Shown: positions 43,020 to 53,238, counted from the first letter of the stretch. The stretch is DNA of 64,000 bases from Lachnospiraceae bacterium (GCA_022510565.1 JAFLTE010000005.1:113949-177948); one strand, 5' to 3'. Notes: a model not told the origin generated them from the letters alone. Made by a program: numbers and translations.

Positions 43020-44342
43020 ATGAAATTTAAATTTGATAAGAAATATTTATATTGGGGTATCACGGCTTTTCTTGTAATTGCTGCGGGTATTCTTTTTTAC
43101 TATATTCTTTTTCACGGCTCAAGCTTGTCCAGCGGATTTAGTAGTTTTATCGGAATATCAATGCCGATTATCGACGGGCTTGTGTTGGCCTATCTGATGA
43201 CACCTATTTTAAATAAAATTGAAAAGTGTATTATCAAACCGTTGTATATAAAAGCCAAGCTGCCCATGACACCCAAGAACAAACGCAGGATGAGAGGACT
43301 GTCCATTCTGGTAACGATTGTACTGATTTTAGTTGTGCTCTATGAATTTTTCGGATTGATTATTCCGGAAGTTGTGCGCAGTATCCAGAGCATTATTTTT
43401 CAGTTCCCGATTTATATCAATAATCTCAGCAATTGGGCGATGGGACTTATGAAAAATAATCCGGATTTGGAAGAAGTGGTGGATGCGTTAATCAATCAGT
43501 ATTCCTCCAAGATACTGGACTATGTAAACAGCAATCTGCTTCCCAACCTCAACGGACTGGTCAGGACATTGTCATCAAGTGTGCTGGGCGTGTTTAAGGC
43601 AATGTGGAATTTTGTGATTGGATTTATTATTTCCATCTATGTACTTGGCAGTAAAGAAAAATTTGCGGGACAGGCGAAGAAGATTGCATATGCTTTGTTT
43701 GATCGCAAAGTCGGCAATGAGGTGATTTCCAATTTCCGTTTTATCCACAGCACATTTATCGGATTTATCGGCGGCAAGATAGTGGATTCGATTATTATTG
43801 GCATTATATGCTTTATCTGTACGACGATCATCGGTACGCCATATGCGATTTTAGTGAGCGTCATTATCGGTGTGACTAATCTGATTCCATTCTTTGGACC
43901 ATGGATTGGCGGTGTACCGAGTGCGCTCTTGGTTTTGATGGTAGATCCGATTCAGGCGTTGTATTTTGTAATTTTAATTATGGTTATTCAACAGTTTGAC
44001 GGTAATATCCTTGGTCCCAAGATCTTGGGAGATTCTACCGGACTTTCCGGTTTCTGGGTAATTTTTGCTATTACAATATTCGGTGGACTGTTCGGTGTGT
44101 TTGGAATGGTTGTGGGTGTGCCGATTTTTGCAGTATTCTATGCGGCCGTCAAAGCGTCCGTCAACAGAATGCTTAAGAAAAAGAACCTGCCTACAGATTT
44201 AGGACCATATCTGACAGTGGGACAGATTGATGAATCAATGGGTTTTACGGAATATGTGCCTCCGGTTAAGAAGAAAAGACGGAAGGAAGAGAGCGGTAAT
44301 AAAGCTTCCGATTCCTCCAAGACTGAGGGAAATGCATTATGA
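43020..44342 (+). CDS. AI-2E family transporter
   Basis: A polytopic membrane protein (440 residues, about eight helices) of the AI-2E/PerM family, members of which export the signal AI-2 or move ions; the substrate is unknown here. The conserved block PYAILVSVIIGVTNLIPFFGP is diagnostic. Its C-terminal 35 residues are hydrophilic and lysine-rich. The frame extends to 42978, but MKFKFDKKYLYWG at 43020 with AGCGGGG upstream is the likely start. The 3' end overlaps the glycosyltransferase (ATGA). Confidence 0.88.
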   Translation: MKFKFDKKYLYWGITAFLVIAAGILFYYILFHGSSLSSGFSSFIGISMPIIDGLVLAYLMTPILNKIEKCIIKPLYIKAKLPMTPKNKRRMRGLSILVTIVLILVVLYEFFGLIIPEVVRSIQSIIFQFPIYINNLSNWAMGLMKNNPDLEEVVDALINQYSSKILDYVNSNLLPNLNGLVRTLSSSVLGVFKAMWNFVIGFIISIYVLGSKEKFAGQAKKIAYALFDRKVGNEVISNFRFIHSTFIGFIGGKIVDSIIIGIICFICTTIIGTPYAILVSVIIGVTNLIPFFGPWIGGVPSALLVLMVDPIQALYFVILIMVIQQFDGNILGPKILGDSTGLSGFWVIFAITIFGGLFGVFGMVVGVPIFAVFYAAVKASVNRMLKKKNLPTDLGPYLTVGQIDESMGFTEYVPPVKKKRRKEESGNKASDSSKTEGNAL

Positions 44343-45388
44343 AGATCGTGTTTGTTCTGCCTGATATGCCGGGTGGCGGTTCTGAGCGTGTAGTGGCTCT
44401 GCTTGCCAATGAATATGTAAAGATGGACTATGAGGTAGCAATTTTATTGTTTGCAGGGAGCCAAGTGGCTTATCCGCTGGATGAACGAATAGAAATCTGT
44501 ATCGCGGGAAAAGCGTCGGGTGGAAATCCGTTTATTCAGATTTGTCGTCTCTTTAAGATGAGACGTTTTTTTAAGAAGAATAAAGGTTGCTATATTTTTT
44601 CTTTTAGCGTGAATGGCAGTGTTTTCTCTGTAATTGCCGCTGCAGGAATTCCCCATAGACTCCTTGTGTCCGAAAGGAATGATCCTACCCGCGTTTCCGG
44701 TCAGAAGCTTCGTGACTGGTCGTACCGTAAAGCAGAAAAATTGATTTTCCAGACGGAAGATATGAAGCAATATTTTTCGGAGGATATCCAAAAAAAGTCG
44801 GTCATTATTCCCAATCCGATATCTGCGAATATGCCCGAACCATTTCAGGGAGAGCGCAAGAAACAGATTGTAACTGTTGGAAGACTGCACCCACAGAAAA
44901 ATCATAAGCTGTTGCTTGACGCTTTTGCAGCATTTCATAAGGTTTACGCGGACTATGAACTTCATATATTCGGCATCGGAGAGTTGGAAGAAGCTTTGAA
45001 ACAACAGGCGAAAGAACTAAAGATTGACGAGAAAGTTGTTTTTAGGGGATTTTCATCCGATGTGCACCACGAAATATGGGATAGCGCCATGTTTGTGCTT
45101 TCTTCGGATTATGAGGGGATATCCAATTCTATGATAGAGGCTTTGGCAATGGGGGTACCCGTGATTTCCACCGACTGTCCTGTGGGTGGGTCGAGAATGT
45201 ATATAGAGGATGGAGTGAGTGGTATACTTACACCGGTAGGAGATGAGAAGGCATTGACGGAAGCTATGCTGAAAATTGCCGGCGATTCTGACCTTGCGCG
45301 CAAGTTTTCCGAAAACGGTGCTAAAGTCAAAGAAAAATACAGTTTAGAAAAAATTGCCGGTCGATTTCTTGAAGAAGCAGGTATATAG
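44339..45388 (+). CDS. Glycosyltransferase, GT4 type
   Basis: A 349-residue, GT-B fold retaining glycosyltransferase. It begins MKIVFVLPDMPGGGSERVV (nucleotide-sugar fold) and has TVGRLHPQKNHKLLLDAF and the E-x7-E motif EGISNSMIEALAMG. It would add a sugar to a lipid-linked or surface glycan; donor unknown. Coupled with the AI-2E gene and followed after 40 bases by two large membrane proteins. Confidence 0.85.
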   Translation: MKIVFVLPDMPGGGSERVVALLANEYVKMDYEVAILLFAGSQVAYPLDERIEICIAGKASGGNPFIQICRLFKMRRFFKKNKGCYIFSFSVNGSVFSVIAAAGIPHRLLVSERNDPTRVSGQKLRDWSYRKAEKLIFQTEDMKQYFSEDIQKKSVIIPNPISANMPEPFQGERKKQIVTVGRLHPQKNHKLLLDAFAAFHKVYADYELHIFGIGELEEALKQQAKELKIDEKVVFRGFSSDVHHEIWDSAMFVLSSDYEGISNSMIEALAMGVPVISTDCPVGGSRMYIEDGVSGILTPVGDEKALTEAMLKIAGDSDLARKFSENGAKVKEKYSLEKIAGRFLEEAGI

Positions 45389-45427
45389 CTTCCGTAATCA
45401 AGTAAACAATATGAGGTAAATATAACG

Positions 45428-46993
45428 ATGGAAGAAAGCAGAATTATGAAATGGGACAAGGTGTGGGAATGGTTGTTTTTTATTGCGCTTATTGTCGCAG
45501 TCGGAATGATTGTATGCACTAATTTGTTTCATTATTGTTATAAAATGAACGCGGATATCGCTTCGGAAGGAGTATATGCAAGGCTGATATGGGAAAGTAA
45601 AGAATGGCTGCCCAAATCATGGTACTCCGGCACCGAGTTGCGCTTTTGGCAGACACCTAATCTGGCGGCATTGTTTTATGGTATAACGCATAGTATGACT
45701 TTAGCTATGGGAATTTCGTGTATTGCCATGACGGTGGGAGTTGTATTAAGCGCTTATTTTTTTGTTTCACAATTTTCATTTAACAAAGCACAAAAGCTGG
45801 CATTTTTACTGTTATGTTTAGTTGTTTCCAATCAATTCATGATTTTGGAATTGGCATATCTTTTTGCATCTTACTATGGAATCCATGTGATTATTTTGTT
45901 TTTTACAATGGGAGTATATATTCGTTTGATGAGCGGTAAGCAGAAGGCATCTCCGTATGTTATCGCGACTGTAATTCTGGCGATTATGACGGGTATGTTA
46001 TCTGTTCGTGAAATTTCAATTTGTTATGCACCGTTATTTGGAGCAGAAGTCATAAGACAGTTCTATCTGTATTTGACGAATAAAAGTGAATGGAAAAGCA
46101 GAAAGAATCGGCTTACGGGCGCTTGGTGTCTTGTACTGCCGATAGCGAGCATCGCGGGAACCTTCTTTCCCTATTCTATTGAACAGGATATATCCAGAAA
46201 TGTTCGAAAAGGATTTGGAAAGCTTATCGGCACAGTATTTCCGCATGTTGCAGAGTGTTTGGGGATTACGCAATCTGAACTTTTGGAAACTGTTGTACTC
46301 TGTGTTTTGCTTATAGCTGCTGTTATCAGTTTATTCTTATGCGCAATTCGGGTATTGGTTAAACGTGATGCTGAATATGCGGTGTGGAGCTATCTTGCGT
46401 TGTGGATTGCACCTGTATTGTCAATGTTGGCCGTGGCATTTACGACAATGGATAGTTCTCCGCGGTATTACTTTGTATTGATATATACTTTGGCTTTTGG
46501 GGCAATATATTTTATCAGGTATATTAAAGAAAAATCTCGGATTTTAGAAGCGATTGGGTATCTAATCGTGTTGCTGGTGTTTGTCTTGCAGACAAAATCT
46601 GTCTATTTGCCGATTATACGAAGCGAAGAACCGCCTATGACAGATGCCTATAAAGTGAGCAGTTGGTTGGAAGATAACGGATATGAGCAGGCATATGCCA
46701 ACTTCTCAAACGCCAATATGATAACAGTTTTATCCGGAGGGACTGTCAGAGTCGGGGCCGTAGACTCGGTAGGGAGAATGGATTTCTGTAAATGGCTAAA
46801 CAGCACTGATTGGTATGTCCCGAATGTACCATATGAGGCTCCGACAGCCTATATTATAACGAAATATGAGTTTGATAAATTTGAGCCGTTTTATGAACTT
46901 CATCGGGAAGAACTTGAGCTGGCAACAGAGATTGGTATGTATTCCATATATGTTTCCGATTATAATTTTTCATGTTTGGAATATGGGGAATAG
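45428..46993 (+). CDS. Polytopic membrane protein, GT-C-like
   Basis: A 521-residue protein with about ten to eleven membrane helices and a soluble C-terminal domain (residues about 410-521). The first external loop holds acidic residues (MNADIASEGVYARLIWESKEWLP), as in lipid-phosphate-sugar-dependent GT-C transferases. There is no direct family match I can name. Context with a GT4 enzyme suggests a role in glycan assembly. Confidence 0.6.
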   Translation: MEESRIMKWDKVWEWLFFIALIVAVGMIVCTNLFHYCYKMNADIASEGVYARLIWESKEWLPKSWYSGTELRFWQTPNLAALFYGITHSMTLAMGISCIAMTVGVVLSAYFFVSQFSFNKAQKLAFLLLCLVVSNQFMILELAYLFASYYGIHVIILFFTMGVYIRLMSGKQKASPYVIATVILAIMTGMLSVREISICYAPLFGAEVIRQFYLYLTNKSEWKSRKNRLTGAWCLVLPIASIAGTFFPYSIEQDISRNVRKGFGKLIGTVFPHVAECLGITQSELLETVVLCVLLIAAVISLFLCAIRVLVKRDAEYAVWSYLALWIAPVLSMLAVAFTTMDSSPRYYFVLIYTLAFGAIYFIRYIKEKSRILEAIGYLIVLLVFVLQTKSVYLPIIRSEEPPMTDAYKVSSWLEDNGYEQAYANFSNANMITVLSGGTVRVGAVDSVGRMDFCKWLNSTDWYVPNVPYEAPTAYIITKYEFDKFEPFYELHREELELATEIGMYSIYVSDYNFSCLEYGE

Positions 46994-47032
46994 CATTCCA
47001 TTAAGATGTACCGGGATATAAAAGGAGATAAC

Positions 47033-48436
47033 ATGGATAACGAATTAAAAAAAGAAAAATATTATTCGGCTGTACTTTTATGTATCAGCATCCTTTTCTA
47101 TTTATTTTTTGCCATTTATGACGGCGTTATTATCTGTGCAGATTCTCCGAGTTATATTGATATGTATATGTCGAGAGAACCTTTTTATTGTATTTTTTTA
47201 GGAATATTAAGAGCCATCTTTAATTTGTTTACGGGAGAAAATACTACACATTATCTGACTGCAGCGGTATATATACAAAGTTTGTTAGCCGCCTTAGCTG
47301 CATGGTCTTTGGCTGATTATCTGAAAAAAGAGTTTAACCTTTCCCGGTTTGGAGCCGGAGTAGTATTGTTTATTCCGTTGGCAACATCTCTATTGTGTCG
47401 GTTTGCGGCAATCAGGGCATCTATGTACTCTAATAGTATTCTGACGGAAGGCATTGCATGTTCTCTGTTTTTGATTTATATCAGATATCTATTGGAATTT
47501 TATTACAAAAGAAGCATAAAATGTCTGATTGTTTCCGGGGTATTGTCTTTTATTTTAATCTCAACAAGAAAACAAATGTATATTACTTTGATATTATTGA
47601 TTATTGTGGCACTTTGGACATATTTTGCCGAAAAGAAGATTAAGAGGGGGATACTTACGGTACTTATATGCGGTTGTTGTATCATTGGCGGCAACATAGT
47701 ATTTGACAACAGCTATAATTTGCTTGTTCATGGAGAATTAGGAACCCATTCCAATGATAACAGGTTTATGGCAACTATGGTATTCTACGCGTCTGAAAGA
47801 GTTTACGGAGATAATATTGAAGATGCGGATGCGAGAGCTTTATTTTATCAAATTTACGATATATGCGACGCACAGGGATATTTAAAACATAACGCCGGGC
47901 AGGGGTGGTACAACAGAGTCAAACACTTTGGTGAACACTATGATAATATCCAGATAGATACCATGTGGCCTGCAATAGAACAATATGTGCGTGAAAACTA
48001 TGACGGTGGAGAAATCTATCTTGAGCAAAAAGTAGATGAAATAACCAATCAAATAATTACAGGATTGCTCCCTAAGACCTGGTTAAAAGTACTGGGCTGT
48101 TTTATAGACAATTTTCTTGAAGGACTTGTTACAACGGTTGCTCAAATGCGTCCGATTTTGATTGTTTATTCTTTAGCGATATATGTATTTTATCTGATTT
48201 TATTAATTTTGCAGATAAAATTGGAAGGGATGACGAAACTTTCTTTTTTTGCAATATGCACTATGTTTTCCGTTGTAATCAATGTAGCGGTGGTTTCCAT
48301 GGTTATTTTCTGTCAGACCAGATATACAATATACAATATGCCGATTTTCTATATAACTCTGTGGATTTTGTTTATAAAAGACAGTAGTTTGTTGTTTCAA
48401 CAAAGGGATGTGAAAAATTCTCAACAAACCGCTTAA
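47033..48436 (+). CDS. Polytopic membrane protein, GT-C-like
   Basis: A 467-residue protein with about ten membrane helices. After the first helix comes ICADSPSYIDMYMSREPFY, an acidic first loop like that of GT-C glycosyltransferases and dolichyl-phosphate-mannose transferases. A large external loop occupies residues about 235-355 (TMVFYASERVYGDNIEDADAR). ATG 47033 has AAAGGAGATAAC upstream; the frame extends to 47006. Follows the previous membrane protein by 39 bases; the two look like a functional set. Confidence 0.6.
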   Translation: MDNELKKEKYYSAVLLCISILFYLFFAIYDGVIICADSPSYIDMYMSREPFYCIFLGILRAIFNLFTGENTTHYLTAAVYIQSLLAALAAWSLADYLKKEFNLSRFGAGVVLFIPLATSLLCRFAAIRASMYSNSILTEGIACSLFLIYIRYLLEFYYKRSIKCLIVSGVLSFILISTRKQMYITLILLIIVALWTYFAEKKIKRGILTVLICGCCIIGGNIVFDNSYNLLVHGELGTHSNDNRFMATMVFYASERVYGDNIEDADARALFYQIYDICDAQGYLKHNAGQGWYNRVKHFGEHYDNIQIDTMWPAIEQYVRENYDGGEIYLEQKVDEITNQIITGLLPKTWLKVLGCFIDNFLEGLVTTVAQMRPILIVYSLAIYVFYLILLILQIKLEGMTKLSFFAICTMFSVVINVAVVSMVIFCQTRYTIYNMPIFYITLWILFIKDSSLLFQQRDVKNSQQTA

Positions 48437-48532
48437 AATGGGGATTTTAGGAGTTAGAAGAAAGTAGCTGTATTTTCAGAGATAACTATTCGTTAAACTT
48501 GTGTTTTGCGCATAGTTCTATATCGAATCAGA

Positions 48533-48970
48533 CTACTCTTTTTCAGCAAGGATTTTCTTCATCCACACATGAGGACATCCTTGTTCATCGTCTATTTCTT
48601 TACATTGCACATAACCGTTTTTGCCATAGAAACCGGATGCCTGACATTGTGCGTGTAATGAAATGGATTTTCCGCCGACGTTACGAATGTATTTTTCGGC
48701 TTCCTGCATCATAAGGGAACCTATATTATTATGGCGATATTCCTTGCATACGGCAAGTCGTCCCAGAATATACGCCTGATTCTCGCCTGATGCATCTTTA
48801 AACACACGACACGTGGCAATAGGCTGCTCATTCTCGTCCAACATTACAAAATGTGTGGCGATGTCATCTGTATCGTCAAATTCGTCTACAAACCCTTGTT
48901 CCTCTTCAAAAACTGTTTTTCGGACAACTTTAGCGCTATCGGGTAAATTTTGTTCGTATGTTAGTATTTT
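48533..48970 (-). CDS. GNAT acetyltransferase (ElaA-like)
   Basis: A 145-residue GNAT protein starting MKILTYEQNLPDSAKVVRKTVFEEEQGF. The acetyl-CoA site is in LGRLAVCKEYRHNNIGSLMMQEAE, followed by HAQCQASGFYGKNGY; VFVEEQG near the start is typical of ElaA-type proteins. The start has AAAGGATTAG upstream; an in-frame TTG at 48991 lies further out. Convergent with the membrane-protein genes. Confidence 0.8.
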   Translation of the reverse strand, partial: KILTYEQNLPDSAKVVRKTVFEEEQGFVDEFDDTDDIATHFVMLDENEQPIATCRVFKDASGENQAYILGRLAVCKEYRHNNIGSLMMQEAEKYIRNVGGKSISLHAQCQASGFYGKNGYVQCKEIDDEQGCPHVWMKKILAEKE

Positions 48971-49030
48971 CATATATCTAATCCTTTTCAAAATTGCAAT
49001 TTATTATTGAACTAAAAATGTACGTACATA

Positions 49031-50692
49031 TTACTCCAAAGACACATACCCTGTATCCGCCACGATTTGCTGTCCCTGCGGACCCGTCATCCATTCCAAA
49101 AACGGTTCAATGGTCTCTTTTGAATATGTTCCTGTGGCTCTGTTTTTATCGATTACGGTGATGGCATAAAGCTGTGTAGTCAGCGGATATTCACCGGAAC
49201 GGATTGTCTCTTCATCGGGATATACGCCATCCACGGACAGGAATTTGATGCCGCCCGATTCGTTATCTGAAAATATAGCATTCCCCTCACTGCTCTCTTC
49301 TGCCATCAGGGTCGCATAATATCGAAAGCTATAGCCTATGGCAGATGTTTCGTTATTATAAGCTGCTACACCTCTTAAAATGCCACCCATGGAGTCATAA
49401 TATTCTGCTTCCAGAGGGTCTTTTAAAGGTGTTTCACCCATAAAATATTCCATCATTGTCTGTGAACCGGAATTAGACGGACGTTGATAGGCAAGAATTT
49501 TTTTGTGCTCACCGCCTACTTCACGCCAATTGGTAATTTCACCGGCATAAATGCTCCTAATCTGCTCAGAATTTAACGTATCCACGGGATTTTTATCGTT
49601 GACAAAGAATACGAAGCCTTCCTTTCCGATGGGAGTAAGAACCAGTTCTTTTCCGGCATCATCCGCCATCTGTATTTGTTCTGCGGACGGTTTAGCCCCA
49701 AAAAAGATATCCACTTCACCCTCCAGCAGACTTTCATAGGCATATATGCTGTTCTCGAATCGAATAGGCATTATTGTTGACTTATCGCGGGCCTGGGATT
49801 TTGCCGTAGATTGAATCTTTGCAATATCATCATAGCAGGCATTGGCGAATGCCGAGTAAATCGGATAAGCCGCTTCCGCACCGTCCAAAACAGGCATATC
49901 GAGTGGATTGGATATCGTGAACGTAGACGGTTCATCAAGCTTAGCCAGAATATTTGACCCATTTTCCACATAGTATGGCCCTAAATTGGTGCTGGAATAT
50001 CCGCCTTCATACGCAAAACCATAAGTTGTATGGGCTGTAGGGACGATATTTTTGCGATGCTGATACAAAGCAAATTCGCTCAAAGAATAGACAGAAATAA
50101 AGACAGTACAAAATATAATCAATTTTCTCTTAGGAATGACAAAAGGCTTACGAGTCTCATTCATCTTGCGGACATACAACCGCTCTCCTGCCGCAAACGA
50201 TAGGATTATGAACGCATAATACAACAGATTAAGAAGCAATATGATATGGGTGCTGTCCGTAAAAATTGTGTCCAGCGAGAAGGATTCCCATGCAAACACT
50301 CCGTAAGGACAAAAAGTCACAAATACTTGTATAAGTATACCAAATAAATCTTCGGTACGAGATAAATCAAGAGCATTCATGAATGCGGTACAGAACAGAT
50401 ACCATAACACGGGAATAAACAGGAAAGAATATACTGTTGTCCTATCCTTCATTTTCTTTGCCTTAGAATAGCCGTACCACATCATGACTAAAAAGCATAA
50501 AACCAGAAAAAGTACTGCAATCATGATGCCATATACTGTGGAATATGTTTGCCCCCAATCCGTCTTACGAATAAAAACATCCTTAGAAAAACCGAGTTTA
50601 TCGACGAATAAAGTACACAAACCGGTAACGCAAACTGAGGAAAATATCAAAAGCCCTAAAGGTATTAACCATATAAACGCAACCGCACCCAT
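49031..50692 (-). CDS. Membrane domain fused to a PstS-like phosphate-binding domain
   Basis: A 553-residue protein. Residues about 1-205 contain six predicted membrane helices; residues about 210-553 are a periplasmic-binding-protein type II domain resembling PstS (GEVDIFFGAKPSAEQ, EGFVFFVNDKNPVDTLN, SEQIRSIYAGEITNWREVGG, YQRPSNSGSQTMM, AIGYSFRYY). A substrate-binding domain tied to a multi-helix membrane unit, without pstCAB genes beside it, is unusual; it may act as a sensor or anchored binding protein for phosphate. AGGAATAATT precedes the ATG. It follows the cytidylate-kinase-like gene by 28 bases. Confidence 0.75.
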   Translation of the reverse strand: MGAVAFIWLIPLGLLIFSSVCVTGLCTLFVDKLGFSKDVFIRKTDWGQTYSTVYGIMIAVLFLVLCFLVMMWYGYSKAKKMKDRTTVYSFLFIPVLWYLFCTAFMNALDLSRTEDLFGILIQVFVTFCPYGVFAWESFSLDTIFTDSTHIILLLNLLYYAFIILSFAAGERLYVRKMNETRKPFVIPKRKLIIFCTVFISVYSLSEFALYQHRKNIVPTAHTTYGFAYEGGYSSTNLGPYYVENGSNILAKLDEPSTFTISNPLDMPVLDGAEAAYPIYSAFANACYDDIAKIQSTAKSQARDKSTIMPIRFENSIYAYESLLEGEVDIFFGAKPSAEQIQMADDAGKELVLTPIGKEGFVFFVNDKNPVDTLNSEQIRSIYAGEITNWREVGGEHKKILAYQRPSNSGSQTMMEYFMGETPLKDPLEAEYYDSMGGILRGVAAYNNETSAIGYSFRYYATLMAEESSEGNAIFSDNESGGIKFLSVDGVYPDEETIRSGEYPLTTQLYAITVIDKNRATGTYSKETIEPFLEWMTGPQGQQIVADTGYVSLE

Positions 50693-50720
50693 AAATTATT
50701 CCTGTTCTTTCGTATCTATC

Positions 50721-51347
50721 TTATCGAGTCTCGAAATCTTCCACAAACTGTGCAATCAACTTTACGCTTCCGTCGATACCCAAAATACTGCTGTTAATAG
50801 ATAAATCATAACTGTCGGAACGACCCCACTTCTTGGATGAATAATAGTTATAATAGCTCTGACGCTGTTTATCTTTCTTATTCATCATATCGATCGCTTT
50901 CTGTTCTGTGGTGATCTCTTCATGACGTTCCATAATACGTTTCACCTTACAGTCTTGATTCGCATGGATGAAAAGATGCAGGCAATTCTGGTAATCATGC
51001 AGCGCATAATCCGCACATCTTCCGACAATAACGCAGGGACCTTCGTCCGCAATCTTCTTGATTGTATCAAACTGTGCCAAAAATACCTTATGGCTGATCG
51101 GCATATCCACAAAAGATGAAGAATTATAACCGAAGGAATAGGTGTCCATCACCAGATTGTAGAGGAATGAATTGGTGGGACGCTCATCATGGCTCTGTAT
51201 CATTTCCTCACAGAAACCGCTCTCTTTCGCTGCCCTTGATAAGAGCTCTTTATCATAATATTTGATTCCGAAATAGTCAGCTACTTTCTGTCCGATTTCA
51301 CGACCGCCGGAACCAAACTGACGACCGATGGTGATAATTGTATTCAT
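50721..51347 (-). CDS. Cytidylate kinase-like family protein
   Basis: A 208-residue P-loop protein of the cytidylate kinase-like group (AAA/NMP-kinase fold). The Walker A-like loop is GRQFGSGGREIG, followed by YYDKELLSRAAKESG and the VGRCADYAL and FIHANQDCKVKRI segments. The substrate is unknown; it is not the canonical Cmk. Its promoter lies at 51410-51437; it probably forms an operon with the PstS-like gene. Confidence 0.78.
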   Translation of the reverse strand: MNTIITIGRQFGSGGREIGQKVADYFGIKYYDKELLSRAAKESGFCEEMIQSHDERPTNSFLYNLVMDTYSFGYNSSSFVDMPISHKVFLAQFDTIKKIADEGPCVIVGRCADYALHDYQNCLHLFIHANQDCKVKRIMERHEEITTEQKAIDMMNKKDKQRQSYYNYYSSKKWGRSDSYDLSINSSILGIDGSVKLIAQFVEDFETR

Positions 51348-51409
51348 AAAACATACACCGTCCTTTCTGCTGTTAAAATATTATGTATGGATGAAATAAC
51401 TATATTTAT

Positions 51410-51437
51410 ATTATATACATTTTTCCCTGAAAAGCAA
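51410..51437 (-). promoter_or_regulatory. Promoter of the cytidylate kinase-like gene
   Basis: On the minus strand TTGCTT (51437-51432), 16-base spacer, TATAAT (51415-51410), next to the terminator of cstA. Confidence 0.6.
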
Positions 51438-51440
51438 ATA

Positions 51441-51468
51441 AAACGCCCGCAAGGTACTGCGGGCGTTT
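51441..51468. terminator. Terminator after cstA
   Basis: Eleven-base perfect stem AAACGCCCGCA/TGCGGGCGTTT with an AGGTAC loop; T-rich on both sides. Confidence 0.85.
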
Positions 51469-51489
51469 TTGTCTGAAAAAATAAGATTA

Positions 51490-53214
51490 TTAGTTTTTCT
51501 TCTTGGCCTGGGAAACAAATGTCTGAATTCCCTCAATAACAAGAATGATTGCAAGAATAACCATAGCGGCTGCGAAGAGCATTTGGAACCAATCGCCCCA
51601 TGCTGCCGGCGCAGCATCCGGTACTAAACCGGCTATCAATTTAATCTTATTTATTACGGTCATAACCAGACTGGTGATCGTTGCAATCAACATAAATGCC
51701 ATAGGTATGTAGAACATTTTGTTGTTCTTACCTGCATTGCCGAGCCATGCAGCGACAGCCATCAGAGCAATACCTGCCAAGAGCTGGTTGGCAGCGCCGA
51801 ACAGACCCCAAATCTGGCTTAAGCTTAATCCACCGAGGATACAGCCAACGATAACCATGAATGCCGTTCCTGTCAGGGGATATGCCAATACTTTGCGGAT
51901 ACCTGTAGCATCTTTGTAGGTTGCCTCACCTTCTTTTAAGAACAGCTCAGAGAACATGAAACGGCTCAAACGTGTACCTGTATCCAAACTGGTAAGAGCA
52001 AATACGGAAACTGCCAATGTAAGCAGTGCATAAATAACTCCGTAAACAGTAGACGTTTCTGTTCCGAACATTGTTGCAATACCGGACGCAAAAGCTGCTG
52101 CGGGGGTAAGAGCATCACTTGTTCCAAGTGTTGAAGTATACTTAGTGTATATCATACCTACCGCAATCAGCGCCATAACACCAAGTGCAGACTCGATCAG
52201 CATGGAACCGTAACCGATAGCCTTAGCATCGCGCTCGTTTGCCAGCTGCTTGGAAGATGTACCTGTGGAAATCAAGCTGTGGAAGCCCGAGCAGGCGCCA
52301 CATGCCACAGTGATAAACAGCGCAGGGAACAGTGTTCCGATACCGGTTTTCCATCCTGTAAACACCGGAATTTCAAAGGTTGCTGTTCCGGCGAACGCCG
52401 AAAAGATAATTCCGATAAAAGCAACTGCCATCATAGCATAAAGCAGGAAGCTGGATAAGTAGTCACGAGGCTGTAACAAAATCCACACAGGGACAAGAGA
52501 AGCCACCGTAATATACACACCGATTGCTACAATCCATGCAGTACGGCTCATTGCGAAACCAAAGTTAAGACCGAGTGCAATCATTAATACGATACAGATA
52601 ACTCCGCAAATGCTGGCCGGCAATGTCTTGACACCCAGACGGTTGGTTATCAGACCATAAATAATAGCCAGTACAATAAACATCAGAGATATAATCGCTG
52701 TTGTCTCGTTACCGGTAGGTCCGTTTGTAAAACCAAGTGGATTGGCGGAAGCAAAGGTTCCGGCAACTACGTTCACGAAGGAAGCGATAACCAGAATCAA
52801 AACCAACAGGGCAAATATAATGAAAAGTTTTTTCGCCCGGTCGCCCATGGAATCCTGAATAATTTCACCTACGGATTTACCGCCGTGACGGATGGATGCG
52901 AACAGGGACCCGAAGTCCTGAAGACCTCCGAAGAAAATACCTCCGATTACGCACCATAAAAATACAGGCAGCCATCCGAATAGGGATGCCTGAATAGGTC
53001 CGTTGATAGGACCTGCACCTGCTATTGATGAAAAATGGTGACCCATTAATACTGCCGGTTTAGCGGCAACATAGTCAACACCGTCTTCCATCTCAACGGC
53101 AGGTGTCTTTCTGTCGGGGTCAATGCCCCACTGTTTTGCAAGCCATGAGCCATAGAAAACATAGCCCAGAACAAGCAAAATAATTGCAGCTACGATAATC
53201 AAAATCGCAGTCAT
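51490..53214 (-). CDS. cstA: Carbon starvation protein CstA (peptide/pyruvate transporter family)
   Basis: A 574-residue membrane protein with about 15 helices. Diagnostic segments are GHHFSSIAGAGPINGPIQA, GGLQDFGSLFASIRHGGKSVGEI, CGACSGFHSLISTGTSSKQL and ALTSLDTGTRLSRF. CstA proteins take up peptides or pyruvate when carbon is scarce. AAGGAGAGAGGTG gives the ribosome-binding site. It follows two small unknown genes by 24 bases; the three are probably one operon. Confidence 0.92.
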   Translation of the reverse strand: MTAILIIVAAIILLVLGYVFYGSWLAKQWGIDPDRKTPAVEMEDGVDYVAAKPAVLMGHHFSSIAGAGPINGPIQASLFGWLPVFLWCVIGGIFFGGLQDFGSLFASIRHGGKSVGEIIQDSMGDRAKKLFIIFALLVLILVIASFVNVVAGTFASANPLGFTNGPTGNETTAIISLMFIVLAIIYGLITNRLGVKTLPASICGVICIVLMIALGLNFGFAMSRTAWIVAIGVYITVASLVPVWILLQPRDYLSSFLLYAMMAVAFIGIIFSAFAGTATFEIPVFTGWKTGIGTLFPALFITVACGACSGFHSLISTGTSSKQLANERDAKAIGYGSMLIESALGVMALIAVGMIYTKYTSTLGTSDALTPAAAFASGIATMFGTETSTVYGVIYALLTLAVSVFALTSLDTGTRLSRFMFSELFLKEGEATYKDATGIRKVLAYPLTGTAFMVIVGCILGGLSLSQIWGLFGAANQLLAGIALMAVAAWLGNAGKNNKMFYIPMAFMLIATITSLVMTVINKIKLIAGLVPDAAPAAWGDWFQMLFAAAMVILAIILVIEGIQTFVSQAKKKN

Positions 53215-53238
53215 AGTTAAACACCTCTCTCCTTCTCA

